A DNA stretch of 64,000 bases from an uncultured Oscillospiraceae bacterium (GTDB lineage: Bacteria; Bacillota; Clostridia; Oscillospirales; Oscillospiraceae): the NCBI GenBank assembly GCA_902478785.1, contig CABSMJ010000011.1, forward strand, positions 1-64,000. The letters run 5' to 3'. The notes under the pieces are model-generated. The model saw only the letters and a list, made by a program, of their open reading frames with translations. It did no database searches and was not told the DNA's origin. The translations under genes were made by a program, and so were the position numbers. Below, piece by piece: positions 54,674 through 62,991 of the stretch (position 1 is its first letter; each line of letters starts with the position of its first letter).

Positions 54674-54702
54674 TTGACAGAGAGCGAGTTTCCCTGTAAA
54701 CT
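54674..54702 (+). promoter_or_regulatory. Promoter of the T-box / metNIQ transcript
   Basis: TTGACA (54674-54679), 17 bp, TAAACT (54697-54702). Confidence 0.8.
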
Positions 54703-54708
54703 TACAGA

Positions 54709-54995
54709 CATAAAATTTCACACCGCAAAGACGAAGAAGGGAAGAGTACACTGGCAGATACGTCACAGAGAGCCTCGTTTGGTGGGAAGAGGTACGGAAG
54801 GGCTTGTGGAACATGGTCCTGGAGTCGCGCGGCCGACTGCGGAGCATAGGTCGCGACGGGAGCGCCCGTCACAGCGCAGGAGTGTGTTGGCACTCTCAAA
54901 GGCCGCCTTCGTGAGGAGACGGCGAATCAAGGTGGTACCACGGCGTTTTTACGTTCGTCCTTGACATGCTTTGGGCATGTTGAGGACGTTTTTTT
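54709..54995 (+). promoter_or_regulatory. T-box riboswitch controlling metNIQ
   Basis: A complete tRNA-sensing leader. Stem I has the loop-E halves AAGAGTA (about 54738-54746) and GGAACATGG (54808-54816) and the AGAGAG/GGTGGGAAGAGG distal part. The T-box core AAGGTGGTACCACGG begins at 54929. The terminator CGTCC...GGACG (54956-54988) ends in seven T. The antiterminator bulge reads UGGU, which pairs with a tRNA whose discriminator base is A. The specifier is AUG (54813-54815, Met) if one C separates it from the GAA of loop E, or CAU (His) if it follows GAA directly; the UGGU bulge and the metNIQ cargo favour Met. Confidence 0.92.
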
Positions 54996-55038
54996 ATGCT
55001 CTTCCGCCTCTTTTAGGCGGAAAAAAGGAGGCTTTTTC

Positions 55039-56052
55039 ATGGCACAGCCCATTATCGAGATCCAGCATCTGACCAAGACCTTCGGCACCGGGGACGCCGC
55101 GGTCACGGCTCTGGAGGACATCAATCTGGAGGTCCGCGCGGGTGAGATCTTCGGCATCATCGGTCTCTCCGGCGCCGGTAAGAGCACCCTGGTGCGGTGC
55201 ATGAACCTGCTGGAGCGGCCCACCAGCGGCAGCGTGGTGGTGGACGGTCAGGAGATGACCACCCTCACCGAGGCCCAGCTGCGGAAGGCCCGCCGGTCCA
55301 TCACCATGATCTTCCAGGGCTTTCACCTGCTGATGCAGCGGACCGTGCTCCACAACGTCTGCTTCCCCATGGAGCTCATCGGCGTGCCCAAGGCCCAGCA
55401 GCGGCAGCGGGCGCTGGAGCTTCTGGAGCTGGTGGGCCTGGCGGACAAGGCGGAGGCCTATCCCGCCCAGCTCTCCGGCGGACAAAAGCAGCGGGTGGCC
55501 ATCGCCCGGGCCCTGGCCACAGACCCCAAGGTGCTGCTGTGCGACGAGGCCACCTCCGCCCTGGACCCCAACACCACCGCCTCCATCCTGGAACTGCTCA
55601 AGGACCTGAACCGGAAGCTGGGGGTCACGGTGGTGGTCATCACCCACCAGATGAGCGTCATCGAGGAGATCTGCTCCCGGGTGGCCATTCTGGACGGCGG
55701 CGTCATCGCCGAGCAGGGTGAGGTGGAGGACATCTTCTCCAATCCCCGGACGGAGATCGGACGGCAGCTGGTGTATCCCAGCTGTGTGCGCATCGCCCAG
55801 CTGCCTGCCTCCCGGGTGATCCGTCTGGCCTTCAACGGCGGCTCCTCCTACGAGCCCCTCATCGCCTCTCTGGCCATCGACTGCGGCGTGAAGGTGAACA
55901 TCTTAGGCGCCGACACCCGGAACATCGACGGCCGGGCCTTCGGCACCATGCTTCTGGGCCTGCCTCAGGACCCTGAGGAAGCCGCCAAGGCCCTGGAATA
56001 CATCCGCTGCCAACCCAATATCACTGTGGAGGAGGTCGAACACCATGCCTGA
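55039..56052 (+). CDS. metN: Methionine-type ABC transporter, ATP-binding protein
   Basis: A 337-residue ATPase. Walker A GLSGAGKSTLVRC, Q-loop MIFQGFHLL, signature LSGGQKQRVAIARAL, Walker B VLLCDEATSALDP and H-switch VVITHQ are intact. A C-terminal NIL/ACT-like domain (about 265-337) is the regulatory amino-acid-binding domain typical of MetN. AAAGGAGG is 7 nt before the ATG. The next gene overlaps by 8 nt. Confidence 0.95.
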   Translation: MAQPIIEIQHLTKTFGTGDAAVTALEDINLEVRAGEIFGIIGLSGAGKSTLVRCMNLLERPTSGSVVVDGQEMTTLTEAQLRKARRSITMIFQGFHLLMQRTVLHNVCFPMELIGVPKAQQRQRALELLELVGLADKAEAYPAQLSGGQKQRVAIARALATDPKVLLCDEATSALDPNTTASILELLKDLNRKLGVTVVVITHQMSVIEEICSRVAILDGGVIAEQGEVEDIFSNPRTEIGRQLVYPSCVRIAQLPASRVIRLAFNGGSSYEPLIASLAIDCGVKVNILGADTRNIDGRAFGTMLLGLPQDPEEAAKALEYIRCQPNITVEEVEHHA

Positions 56053-56725
56053 AGCACTTTCCGGCTTTTTTGCCGAATACGGTCAAATCCTGGGTCAGGG
56101 CACCGTGGACACCCTGATTATGACGGTGGTCTCCACCATCCTGGCCTATCTCATCGGACTGCCCCTGGGTGTGCTGCTGGTCATCACCCAGCCCCACGGC
56201 ATCTGGCCCCATAAGTGGCTCAACCGGGCCCTGGGCTGGATCATCAACGTGGGCCGCTCTTTGCCCTTCATCATTTTGATGCTGGCCATCATGGACTTCA
56301 CCAAGCTGCTGGTGGGCACCAAGGTGGGCATCCGGGGCGCTGTGGTGCCACTGGTGGTCTCCGCCGCCCCCTTCATCGCCCGTCTGGTGGAGACCTCGCT
56401 GTCCGAGGTGGACGCCGGCGTGGTGGAGGCGGCCCAGTCCATGGGCGCATCCACCTTCCAGATCGTATGGAAGGTCTATCTGCCGGAGGCCCGGCCCTCC
56501 CTGACTCTGGGCGGGTCCATCTCCATCATCACCATCCTGGCCTACACCGCCATTGCCGGTTGCGTAGGCGCCGGCGGCCTGGGCGACCTGGCCATCCGCT
56601 ACGGCTACCAGCGCAAGGTCCCGTCCATGATGCTGGCCACCGTGGTGCTCATCGTGATCTTCGTTCAGATCATTCAATCCGTTTTCAGTTGGTTGTCGAA
56701 GGCCATCGACAAGCGCTTGAAATAA
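56045..56725 (+). CDS. metI: Methionine-type ABC transporter, permease
   Basis: A 226-residue permease with five to six helices. The coupling EAA loop is VVEAAQSMGASTFQIVWKVYLPEA. ILAYTAIAGCVGAGGLGDLAIRYGYQR is typical of MetI. Overlaps metN by 8 nt. Confidence 0.95.
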   Translation: MPEALSGFFAEYGQILGQGTVDTLIMTVVSTILAYLIGLPLGVLLVITQPHGIWPHKWLNRALGWIINVGRSLPFIILMLAIMDFTKLLVGTKVGIRGAVVPLVVSAAPFIARLVETSLSEVDAGVVEAAQSMGASTFQIVWKVYLPEARPSLTLGGSISIITILAYTAIAGCVGAGGLGDLAIRYGYQRKVPSMMLATVVLIVIFVQIIQSVFSWLSKAIDKRLK

Positions 56726-56762
56726 ACTACATCTATACTATTTTAATTGGAGGATGAAACAC

Positions 56763-57614
56763 ATGAAGAAGTTTTTGACCCTGGCCCTGAGTCTGGCCCT
56801 GACCTTGTCCCTGGCCGCCTGCGGCAGCAGCGGCTCCACCGAGCCCTCCGGCTCCGCCCCCGCCTCCGGCGAGGAGGCAGAGACCGTCACGTTGAAGATC
56901 GCCGCCTCCCCCACTCCCCACGCTGAGATCCTGGAGCAGGTCAAGCCCATCCTGGCCAAGCAGGGCATCGACCTGGTGATCACCACCTACTCCGACTATC
57001 CCATCCAGAACACCGTGGTGGACGAGGGTGAAGAGGACGCCAACTACTTCCAGCACACCCCCTATCTGGAGCAGTTCAACGCGGAAAACGGCACCGATCT
57101 GGTCAGCGCCGGCAAGATCCACTATGAGCCCATGGGCATCTATCCGGGCAAGACCGCCACGCTGGAGGACCTGCCTGACGGCGCCACCATCGCCGTGCCC
57201 AACGACGCCACCAACGAGGCCCGCGCCCTGCAGCTGCTGGCCGCCCAGGGTCTGATCGAGATCGATCCCGAGGCCGGTCTCAATGCCACCCCCAAGGACA
57301 TCACCTCCAATCCTAAGAATCTGCAGATCAAGGAGCTGGAGGCCGCTATGATCCCCAACACCCTGGAGGAGTATGACCTGAATGTCATCAACTCCAACTA
57401 CGCCCTGCAGGGTGGTCTGAATCCCGCCGAAGATGCCCTGGTCTCCGAGGACACCAACTCCGATTCCGCCCAGACCTATGCCAACATCGTGGCTGTGAAG
57501 GCCGGCCATGAGAATGACCCCGCCATCGTGGCCCTGGTGGAGGCCCTCCACTCTGAGGAGATTCAGAACTTCATCAACGAGACTTACAGCGGCTCCGTGG
57601 TGCCCATCGCCTAA
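56763..57614 (+). CDS. metQ: Methionine-type ABC transporter, substrate-binding lipoprotein
   Basis: A 283-residue NlpA/MetQ-family lipoprotein: signal peptide ending LSLAAC (lipobox), Ser/Gly-rich tether, then AASPTPHAEILEQVKPILAKQGIDL, YFQHTPYLEQFN and GATIAVPNDATNEARALQLL, which are ligand-pocket segments of the family. ATG 56763 is chosen for its 9-nt spacing from GGAGG. Cargo methionine, or possibly another amino acid (see T-box). Confidence 0.94.
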   Translation: MKKFLTLALSLALTLSLAACGSSGSTEPSGSAPASGEEAETVTLKIAASPTPHAEILEQVKPILAKQGIDLVITTYSDYPIQNTVVDEGEEDANYFQHTPYLEQFNAENGTDLVSAGKIHYEPMGIYPGKTATLEDLPDGATIAVPNDATNEARALQLLAAQGLIEIDPEAGLNATPKDITSNPKNLQIKELEAAMIPNTLEEYDLNVINSNYALQGGLNPAEDALVSEDTNSDSAQTYANIVAVKAGHENDPAIVALVEALHSEEIQNFINETYSGSVVPIA

Positions 57615-57633
57615 ACAGCCGTCAAACAAGAGA

Positions 57634-57670
57634 AAAAAGAGCGGAGCTGCAAAGCAGCTCCGCTCTTTTT
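57634..57670. terminator. Bidirectional terminator
   Basis: Seventeen-base-pair stem AAAAAGAGCGGAGCTGC (57634-57650) with 57654-57670, between metQ and the degV gene. Confidence 0.92.
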
Positions 57671-57680
57671 CTGATTCCTT

Positions 57681-58532
57681 TCACATGTCCCGGAAGAAGA
57701 AGGCGCCTACGCCGCCGATGCCCAGGTGGACTCCCAGCACGGCGCCAATCTCCTCCACCAGGAAATCACACTCCGGCAGCCGGGCGTGGAGCATTTGGCG
57801 CATGGTCTCCGCCGCCGCCGGATCGTCGGCGTGGGTGATGCCGATGGTCTGGCGGGGGCAGTTTTGGGCCCGCTCCGCCACCAGATCCGCCACCACCTCC
57901 ATGGACTGCCTGGTGCCCCGGACCTTGCGGATGACCTCCATCTCCCCGTCGTCCACATCCAGCACCGGCTTGATGTTCAGGAGATTGGCGGTGAAGCCCA
58001 TGGTCCGGGAGATCCGGCCGCCCCGGATCATCCAGTTCAGGTCCGTGATAACGAACACATGCTCCACCTGTGAGATCAGGAACTCGCAGCGCTTCACCAG
58101 CTCCTCCAGCTCCATGCCGCCCTCGGCCCCCCGGACCGCCTCCATGGCAATGAGGCCCGTGGCAAAGGAGCCGCCCTTGGCATCCAGCACTTGGATTCTC
58201 CGCTCCGGATAGCGCTCCTCCAGCTCCCGCCCTGCTTGAAAGACGTTCTGGCAGGTGCCGGACATCTTGGCGGAGAACATGAGGCACACCAGATCGTCCC
58301 CGCCCCGGACCAGCTCCTCCAGTCCGGCGTAGGCCTCGGCCAGATTTACCTGAGCCGTGGTGGGCATGATGCCCCGGCGCATGAGCCCATAGACCTCCCC
58401 GGTGGTGATGTCCACCCGGTCCCGGTAGGTCTTCCCCTCCGCCGTCACATGCAGCGGTAAAATGGTGACTCCGTGGGCCTGGGCGTAGCCAGTGGGCAGG
58501 TCGCAGGTGCTATCGACCACGATGCGGATCAT
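57681..58532 (-). CDS. DegV-family fatty-acid-binding protein
   Basis: A 283-residue EDD-fold protein. Residues 1-30 give IRIVVDSTCDLPTGYAQAHGV; LMFSAKMSGTCQNVFQAG holds the Ser that contacts the fatty-acid carboxylate; GGRISRT and GIGGVGAFF end the domains. Such proteins (FakB) hand fatty acids to the kinase FakA; FakA is not in the window. GGGAGGAGAGGGAT precedes ATG 58532. Confidence 0.9.
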   Translation of the reverse strand: MIRIVVDSTCDLPTGYAQAHGVTILPLHVTAEGKTYRDRVDITTGEVYGLMRRGIMPTTAQVNLAEAYAGLEELVRGGDDLVCLMFSAKMSGTCQNVFQAGRELEERYPERRIQVLDAKGGSFATGLIAMEAVRGAEGGMELEELVKRCEFLISQVEHVFVITDLNWMIRGGRISRTMGFTANLLNIKPVLDVDDGEMEVIRKVRGTRQSMEVVADLVAERAQNCPRQTIGITHADDPAAAETMRQMLHARLPECDFLVEEIGAVLGVHLGIGGVGAFFFRDM

Positions 58533-58714
58533 ATCCCTCTCCTCCCTCTTCTGGGACTGTGCTTCTTTAATATAATAGTATAGCACGTTCGCCTCCGCCC
58601 CGTAAAGGGCCGGGGGCAGAAGTTTCCCTCCCGCCGTTTTGACTATTTTCCCCTAGTGCACCCCTGTATTTTTGTTGCTTCCGACATTTGTCTCCCATCA
58701 CAAGTTGTGGTAGA

Positions 58715-58738
58715 GTAACTATAGTTACGTTAGGCTAA
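58715..58738 (+). promoter_or_regulatory. Operator-like sites upstream of feoA
   Basis: Perfect palindrome GTAACTATAGTTAC (58715-58728), then TTAGGCTAA (58730-58738), which equals the core of the iron-dependent DtxR/IdeR operator. Located 22 bp before the feoA start. Suggests iron-dependent repression. Confidence 0.6.
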
Positions 58739-58759
58739 CTTTCAAAGGAGTGATTGGAT

Positions 58760-58990
58760 ATGACACTGGACCAGCTGCCCATCGGCAAGACCGCTGTCAT
58801 TCGTCAGGTCGGCGGCCAGGGCGCGCTGCGCTGCCGCCTGCTGGATATGGGGCTGATCCCCAAGACCCGCGTTCGGATCCAAAAGGTGGCCCCCATGGGA
58901 GACCCTATCGAGATCCACATCCGGGACTACGAGCTGACCATCCGCAAGGAGGATGCCAGCCAGATCGAAGTCGAGGTGGTGGAGGCATGA
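58760..58990 (+). CDS. feoA: Ferrous iron transport protein A
   Basis: A 76-residue SH3-like protein: LDQLPIGKTAVIRQVGG, LLDMGLIPKTRVRIQKVAPMGDPIEIHIRDYELTIRKEDA (key LxMGLxPG-type and YxLxxRxxEA segments). It supports FeoB. ATG 58760 is used; TTG 58754 is in frame. Its stop overlaps the feoB start (ATGA). Confidence 0.95.
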   Translation: MTLDQLPIGKTAVIRQVGGQGALRCRLLDMGLIPKTRVRIQKVAPMGDPIEIHIRDYELTIRKEDASQIEVEVVEA

Positions 58991-60987
58991 TCTTTGCACT
59001 GGTCGGCAACCAAAACTGCGGCAAGACCACGCTGTTCAACCAGCTCACTGGCTCCAACCAGCACGTGGGCAACTTCCCCGGCGTCACCGTGGACCAGAAG
59101 TCCGGCGAGATTCGGGGGCAGAAGAGCTGCACGGTGGTGGACCTGCCGGGCATCTACTCCATCCGCCCCTACACCAACGAGGAGATCGTCACCCGGGACT
59201 TCATCCTCAACCAGAAGCCCGATGCCATCCTCAACATCGTGGACGCCACCAACATCGAGCGAAATCTCTATCTGACGCTGCAGCTGATGGAGATGCAGAT
59301 CCCCATGGTGCTGGCCCTGAACATGATGGATGAGGTGCGCAACAACGGCGGCACCATCGACGTGCAGAAGATGTCCCTGGAGCTGGGAATCCCGGTGGTG
59401 CCCATCTCCGCTGTCCGGGGCGAGGGCATCGATGAGCTGGTGGACAACGTGGTGCGGGTGGCCAAGAACCGCATCCGCCCCGCCGTCATCGACTTCTGCT
59501 CCCCCGGCCCTGTTCACCGCTGCATCCACGCGGTGGCCCACCAAATCGAGGACCACGCCCAAAAGGCCGGTATCCCCGTCCGCTTTGCCGCCACCAAGCT
59601 CATCGAGGGCGACGAGGACATCATAGAGCGCCTGGAGCTGGACCAGAACGAGCTAGAGCTGGTAGAGCACAGCATTTTGCAGATGGAGGACGAGTACGGC
59701 ATGGACCGCAATGCCGCCCTGGCGGATATGCGCTATGTGTTCATCGAGGGCGTGTGCCACGACAGCGTGGTCAAGTGCCACGAGAGCCGGGAGCACATCC
59801 GCAGCATGCGCATCGACAGCGTCCTGACCAGCAAGTACTGGGCCATCCCCATCTTCCTGGGCATCATGCTGGCCATCTTCTGGCTGACCTTCAGCGTCAT
59901 CGGTGATTTCCTCTCCAACCTGCTGGCCATGGGCATCGACGCCCTCACCGCTGCGGTGGACGCGGGGCTGACGGCCTACGGCATCAACCCGGTGGTCCAC
60001 AGCCTCATCATCGACGGCGTCTTTGCCGGCGTGGGCAGCGTGCTGAGCTTCCTGCCCATCATCGTGGTGCTGTTCTTCTTCCTCTCCATTCTGGAGGACA
60101 CAGGCTATATGGCCCGGGTGGCCTTCGTCATGGATAAGTTGCTGCGGAAGATCGGCCTGTCCGGCCGGAGCATCGTGCCCATGCTCATCGGCTTCGGCTG
60201 CTCCGTGCCCGCTATCATGGCCACCCGCACCCTCAGTTCCCAGCGGGACCGGAAGATGACCATTTTGCTGACCCCTTTCATGAGCTGCTCGGCCAAGATC
60301 CCCATCTACGCCGTGTTCTCCGCCGCCTTCTTCCCCCGGTATGCGCCCCTGGTGATGATCTGCCTGTATGTGGGCGGCATCCTGGTGGGTATCCTGGTGG
60401 CCAAGGTGCTGGGCCACACCCTGTTCCGGGGCAACCCGGTGCCCTTTGTCATGGAGCTGCCCAACTACCGTTTCCCCTCCCTCAAGAGCGTGGTGCTTTT
60501 GATGTGGGACAAGGCCAAGGACTTCCTCCAGCGGGCTTTCACCGTCATCTTTGTGGCCACCGTTATCATCTGGTTCCTCCAGACCTTTGACAGCCGCCTC
60601 AACGTGGTCAGCAACAGCGCAGACAGCCTGTTGGCCATGATCGGTCAGGTCATTGCCCCCCTCTTTGCCCCTCTGGGCTTCGGAGATTGGCGGGTCTCCA
60701 CCTCCCTCATCACCGGCTTCATCGCCAAGGAGTCCGTGGTCTCCACCCTGGGCATCCTCCTGGGCAGCAGCGCCAACGTGGGCGCCGCCCTGGGGCAGCT
60801 GTTCACCCCGGTGACCGCCGTCAGCTTCCTGGCCTTCACCCTGCTCTACACCCCCTGCGTGGCGGCCATCTCCGCCGTGCGGCGGGAGCTGGACTCCGGC
60901 TGGAAGGCGTTGGGTGTCTCTGTGAGCCAGTGCTGCATCGCCTGGGTGGTCTCCTTCCTGGTTTATCACATCGCCCTTTTGGTTTGA
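58987..60987 (+). CDS. feoB: Ferrous iron transporter B
   Basis: A 666-residue Fe(II) permease. N-terminal G domain: G1 GNQNCGKTTLFN, switch VGNFPGVTVD, G3 DLPGIYSIRP, G4 NMMD. The membrane half has the paired Gate motifs with conserved Cys (GFGCSVPAIMATRTL; FMSCSAKIPIYA). Start at 58987 is set by GGAGG and the ATGA overlap with feoA. Total length is typical for the short clostridial form. Confidence 0.97.
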   Translation: MIFALVGNQNCGKTTLFNQLTGSNQHVGNFPGVTVDQKSGEIRGQKSCTVVDLPGIYSIRPYTNEEIVTRDFILNQKPDAILNIVDATNIERNLYLTLQLMEMQIPMVLALNMMDEVRNNGGTIDVQKMSLELGIPVVPISAVRGEGIDELVDNVVRVAKNRIRPAVIDFCSPGPVHRCIHAVAHQIEDHAQKAGIPVRFAATKLIEGDEDIIERLELDQNELELVEHSILQMEDEYGMDRNAALADMRYVFIEGVCHDSVVKCHESREHIRSMRIDSVLTSKYWAIPIFLGIMLAIFWLTFSVIGDFLSNLLAMGIDALTAAVDAGLTAYGINPVVHSLIIDGVFAGVGSVLSFLPIIVVLFFFLSILEDTGYMARVAFVMDKLLRKIGLSGRSIVPMLIGFGCSVPAIMATRTLSSQRDRKMTILLTPFMSCSAKIPIYAVFSAAFFPRYAPLVMICLYVGGILVGILVAKVLGHTLFRGNPVPFVMELPNYRFPSLKSVVLLMWDKAKDFLQRAFTVIFVATVIIWFLQTFDSRLNVVSNSADSLLAMIGQVIAPLFAPLGFGDWRVSTSLITGFIAKESVVSTLGILLGSSANVGAALGQLFTPVTAVSFLAFTLLYTPCVAAISAVRRELDSGWKALGVSVSQCCIAWVVSFLVYHIALLV

Positions 60988-61005
60988 GGAAAGGAGGCAT
61001 CTTTT

Positions 61006-61140
61006 ATGGGTGCTTTGGATTATCTGCTTTTGGCCCTGCTGGGGGTATGGCTGGGGTTTGCCCTCCGGTCCTCCCTCCGGCACAAGGGCGGCTGCGGCTG
61101 CTGCGGGGACTGTGCCCGCTGCAGCGGATGCCGAAAGTAA
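61006..61140 (+). CDS. FeoB-associated Cys-rich membrane protein
   Basis: A 44-residue protein: one N-terminal helix (LLLALLGVWLGFAL) followed by a basic stretch and a cluster of seven Cys (GGCGCCGDCARCSGCRK). It matches the small proteins often encoded right after feoB. AAAGGAGG precedes the ATG, 18 nt after the feoB stop. It may handle Fe(II) at the membrane face. Confidence 0.88.
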   Translation: MGALDYLLLALLGVWLGFALRSSLRHKGGCGCCGDCARCSGCRK

Positions 61141-61145
61141 AGTCA

Positions 61146-61178
61146 CAGGACCTCCGGCTTCAAAAGCCGGAGGTCCTG
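61146..61178 (+). terminator. Terminator of the feo operon
   Basis: Fifteen-base-pair stem CAGGACCTCCGGCTT (61146-61160) with 61164-61178, followed by TCTGTTTTT. Confidence 0.88.
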
Positions 61179-61242
61179 TCTGTTTTTAGAAGCTAGCAGC
61201 GGTATCCGCTTTACCGAGACGATCTCGATCCTTTCTTTTCCC

Positions 61243-61701
61243 TCAGGCTCTGCACCACCTGATGGCATAGACCAAACTGGTGAGCAGGAAAAGGGACCAG
61301 TGCCCAACGACCAGCAGCACCACCGCTTCCACAGCATAATTGGGGTCGCTGAGCACAAGCAGCAGCGCCGCCGGAAACAGCAGCAACAATATCGCGCCCG
61401 CCGCGGCAAAGCTCCTGGTCAGAATATCCGCCTGGTATTCATCATACCGCCTTTTCCGAAGAAGGGCAGCAAGCACCGCACATGCCGCAGCTGCAAGATA
61501 GATATAGCCGATCCATTTGAGATTTCCCTGGCGCAGGAAAGCCGACCAGCCATTCCAAAAGTTTGAACCCAAGGTCTCACCGTGGGCCAATATGCGTTCA
61601 AATTCCAGATGGGCGCTTGTCAGAATAAAAATGCTCCCATAGACAAGGGAACCGGCAGCCGTCACAGCAGCGCTGACCCAAGGGTTTTTCAGCAGCTTCA
61701 T
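61243..61701 (-). CDS. Hypothetical four-helix membrane protein
   Basis: A 152-residue protein with four predicted helices (about 10-30, 62-82, 95-117, 120-142) and short loops. No family recognised. Its ATG overlaps the stop of the XRE gene (ATGA), so the pair is co-expressed; such regulator plus membrane-protein pairs are frequent in Firmicutes, with unclear roles. Confidence 0.75.
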   Translation of the reverse strand: MKLLKNPWVSAAVTAAGSLVYGSIFILTSAHLEFERILAHGETLGSNFWNGWSAFLRQGNLKWIGYIYLAAAACAVLAALLRKRRYDEYQADILTRSFAAAGAILLLLFPAALLLVLSDPNYAVEAVVLLVVGHWSLFLLTSLVYAIRWCRA

Positions 61702-61904
61702 TTCCTCTCGCTCCCTTCAAAATCAAAAAACTCCTCTATGCTCATACCAAAGAGCTTTGAAAGGTCATAGGCAAGCCAAATAGACGGGTCAAATTTTCCT
61801 GTTTCAATGGCATTGATGGCCTGTCGAGAAACGCCCACCAGCTCCCCCACCTCTTTTTGGGTCAGGTTCCTGGCCTCACGGAGCTCCTTTAATCGATTTT
61901 TCAA
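61698..61904 (-). CDS. XRE-family transcriptional regulator
   Basis: A 68-residue Cro/CI helix-turn-helix protein, RLKELREARNLTQKEVGELVGVSRQAINAIETGKFDPS, of the short YozG/YvaO-like type that ends in the SIEEFF tail. Sits behind a promoter carrying two palindromes, so autorepression is likely. Translationally coupled to the membrane protein gene. Confidence 0.9.
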   Translation of the reverse strand: MKNRLKELREARNLTQKEVGELVGVSRQAINAIETGKFDPSIWLAYDLSKLFGMSIEEFFDFEGSERK

Positions 61905-61922
61905 CGGCAGCCTCCCTCCTTT

Positions 61923-61991
61923 ATGTCAGGTTTACCTGACATCACAAGCATAGCATGCCCTTTGCTTTGTGTCAAGTAAACCTTACTTGAC
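61923..61991 (-). promoter_or_regulatory. Promoter of the XRE/membrane-protein pair with twin palindromes
   Basis: Minus strand TTGACA (61970-61975), 17 bp, TATGCT (61947-61952). Palindrome ATGTCAGGTTTACCTGACAT (61923-61942) lies at the transcript start, and GTCAAGTAA-ACC-TTACTTGAC (61971-61991) covers the -35 box. The half sites are alike (GTCARGT). Confidence 0.8.
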
Positions 61992-62000
61992 TTACGCAGA

Positions 62001-62027
62001 AAAAGAGCGCCCTCCGGGCGCTCTTTT
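62001..62027. terminator. Terminator of corA (bidirectional)
   Basis: Twelve-base-pair stem AAAAGAGCGCCC (62001-62012) with 62016-62027; the minus-strand copy ends CTCTTTTTC. Confidence 0.85.
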
Positions 62028-62857
62028 CAAAACCACTTCTTCTTTTTGAACCACACCACCAGGCCCACGCAGATGGCCACGCTGACCACGATGAACACGG
62101 GATAGCCGTACTTCCAGTGCAGCTCCGGCATGTTGACAAAGTTCATGCCGTACCAGCCCGCCAGCAGGCTCAGAGGCAAAAACACAGCGGTGATGACCGT
62201 GAACACCCGCATGAGGTTGTTCTGCTCGATGTCGATCTGGGCCTGGTAGGCCTCCCGCATCTGGGTCACATAGTCCCGCAGGTTCAAAACGCTGCTGCGG
62301 AAGCGCTCGGTGCGGTTGCCCAGAATAGCAAAGTGGCGCACCGCATCCTCGGACAGCAGGCCGTTGTCGTTGGCGGTCAGGTCGTCAAAGATGGCATCCA
62401 GCTGCTCATAGTACCGCTTGCGCCGCAGCAGCTCCCGGCGGTACTCGGCGATCTTGTCCAGATAGTCCCGGCGGGAGGAGCGCAGAGCTGCATCCTCTGT
62501 CTCGGTGATCTCCGTCTCATAGTCCTCCAGCAGGTCCATATCGTTGTGCAGTAGCTCCACAAAAAAGCGGTAGAGGGCCCTCTGATTGTCCAGTCCCTCC
62601 GGCAGAAGGCCGTGAAGCCGGTCATAGGACCGCTGGTCTTCACAGAACAAAAACAGGTCCTCCCGGTCCAGATAGATCAGCACCCGAGAGGTGTCGATCA
62701 CATTGTGCTCCACATCGTACCAGTCAAAGCCCAGCAGGTCAAATTCTCCAAATCCCTCGAAGGTCCGGGTCTGCTGTTCCCGGATGTAGGCGGCCACCTG
62801 AGGCGCCATCCGGTCCAACACCTGATCGATGTCCCGATTCAGCAATATTCTCTGCAT
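62027..62857 (-). CDS. corA: CorA-family Mg2+/Co2+ transporter
   Basis: A 276-residue channel. The N-terminal two thirds are cytoplasmic alpha/beta plus long helices; two C-terminal helices carry the signature GWYGMNFVNMPEL (GMN motif) and a Lys-rich end (FKKKKWF). Slightly short for the family (usually 300 or more). ATG 62857 is 7 nt after GGAG; a GTG one codon upstream is possible. Confidence 0.93.
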   Translation of the reverse strand: MQRILLNRDIDQVLDRMAPQVAAYIREQQTRTFEGFGEFDLLGFDWYDVEHNVIDTSRVLIYLDREDLFLFCEDQRSYDRLHGLLPEGLDNQRALYRFFVELLHNDMDLLEDYETEITETEDAALRSSRRDYLDKIAEYRRELLRRKRYYEQLDAIFDDLTANDNGLLSEDAVRHFAILGNRTERFRSSVLNLRDYVTQMREAYQAQIDIEQNNLMRVFTVITAVFLPLSLLAGWYGMNFVNMPELHWKYGYPVFIVVSVAICVGLVVWFKKKKWF

Positions 62858-62991
62858 CACGCATCTCCTCTCTCAGCCCGGAGAAAATCCCCGGTCTGGT
62901 GCAAATGCAACTGTAACTTTCCCGTCTCTCCGGTACAATGGAGCATGTAAAATCCCCGTTTTGTCCCGGGGCAACGAACAGGAGGAAGTTC

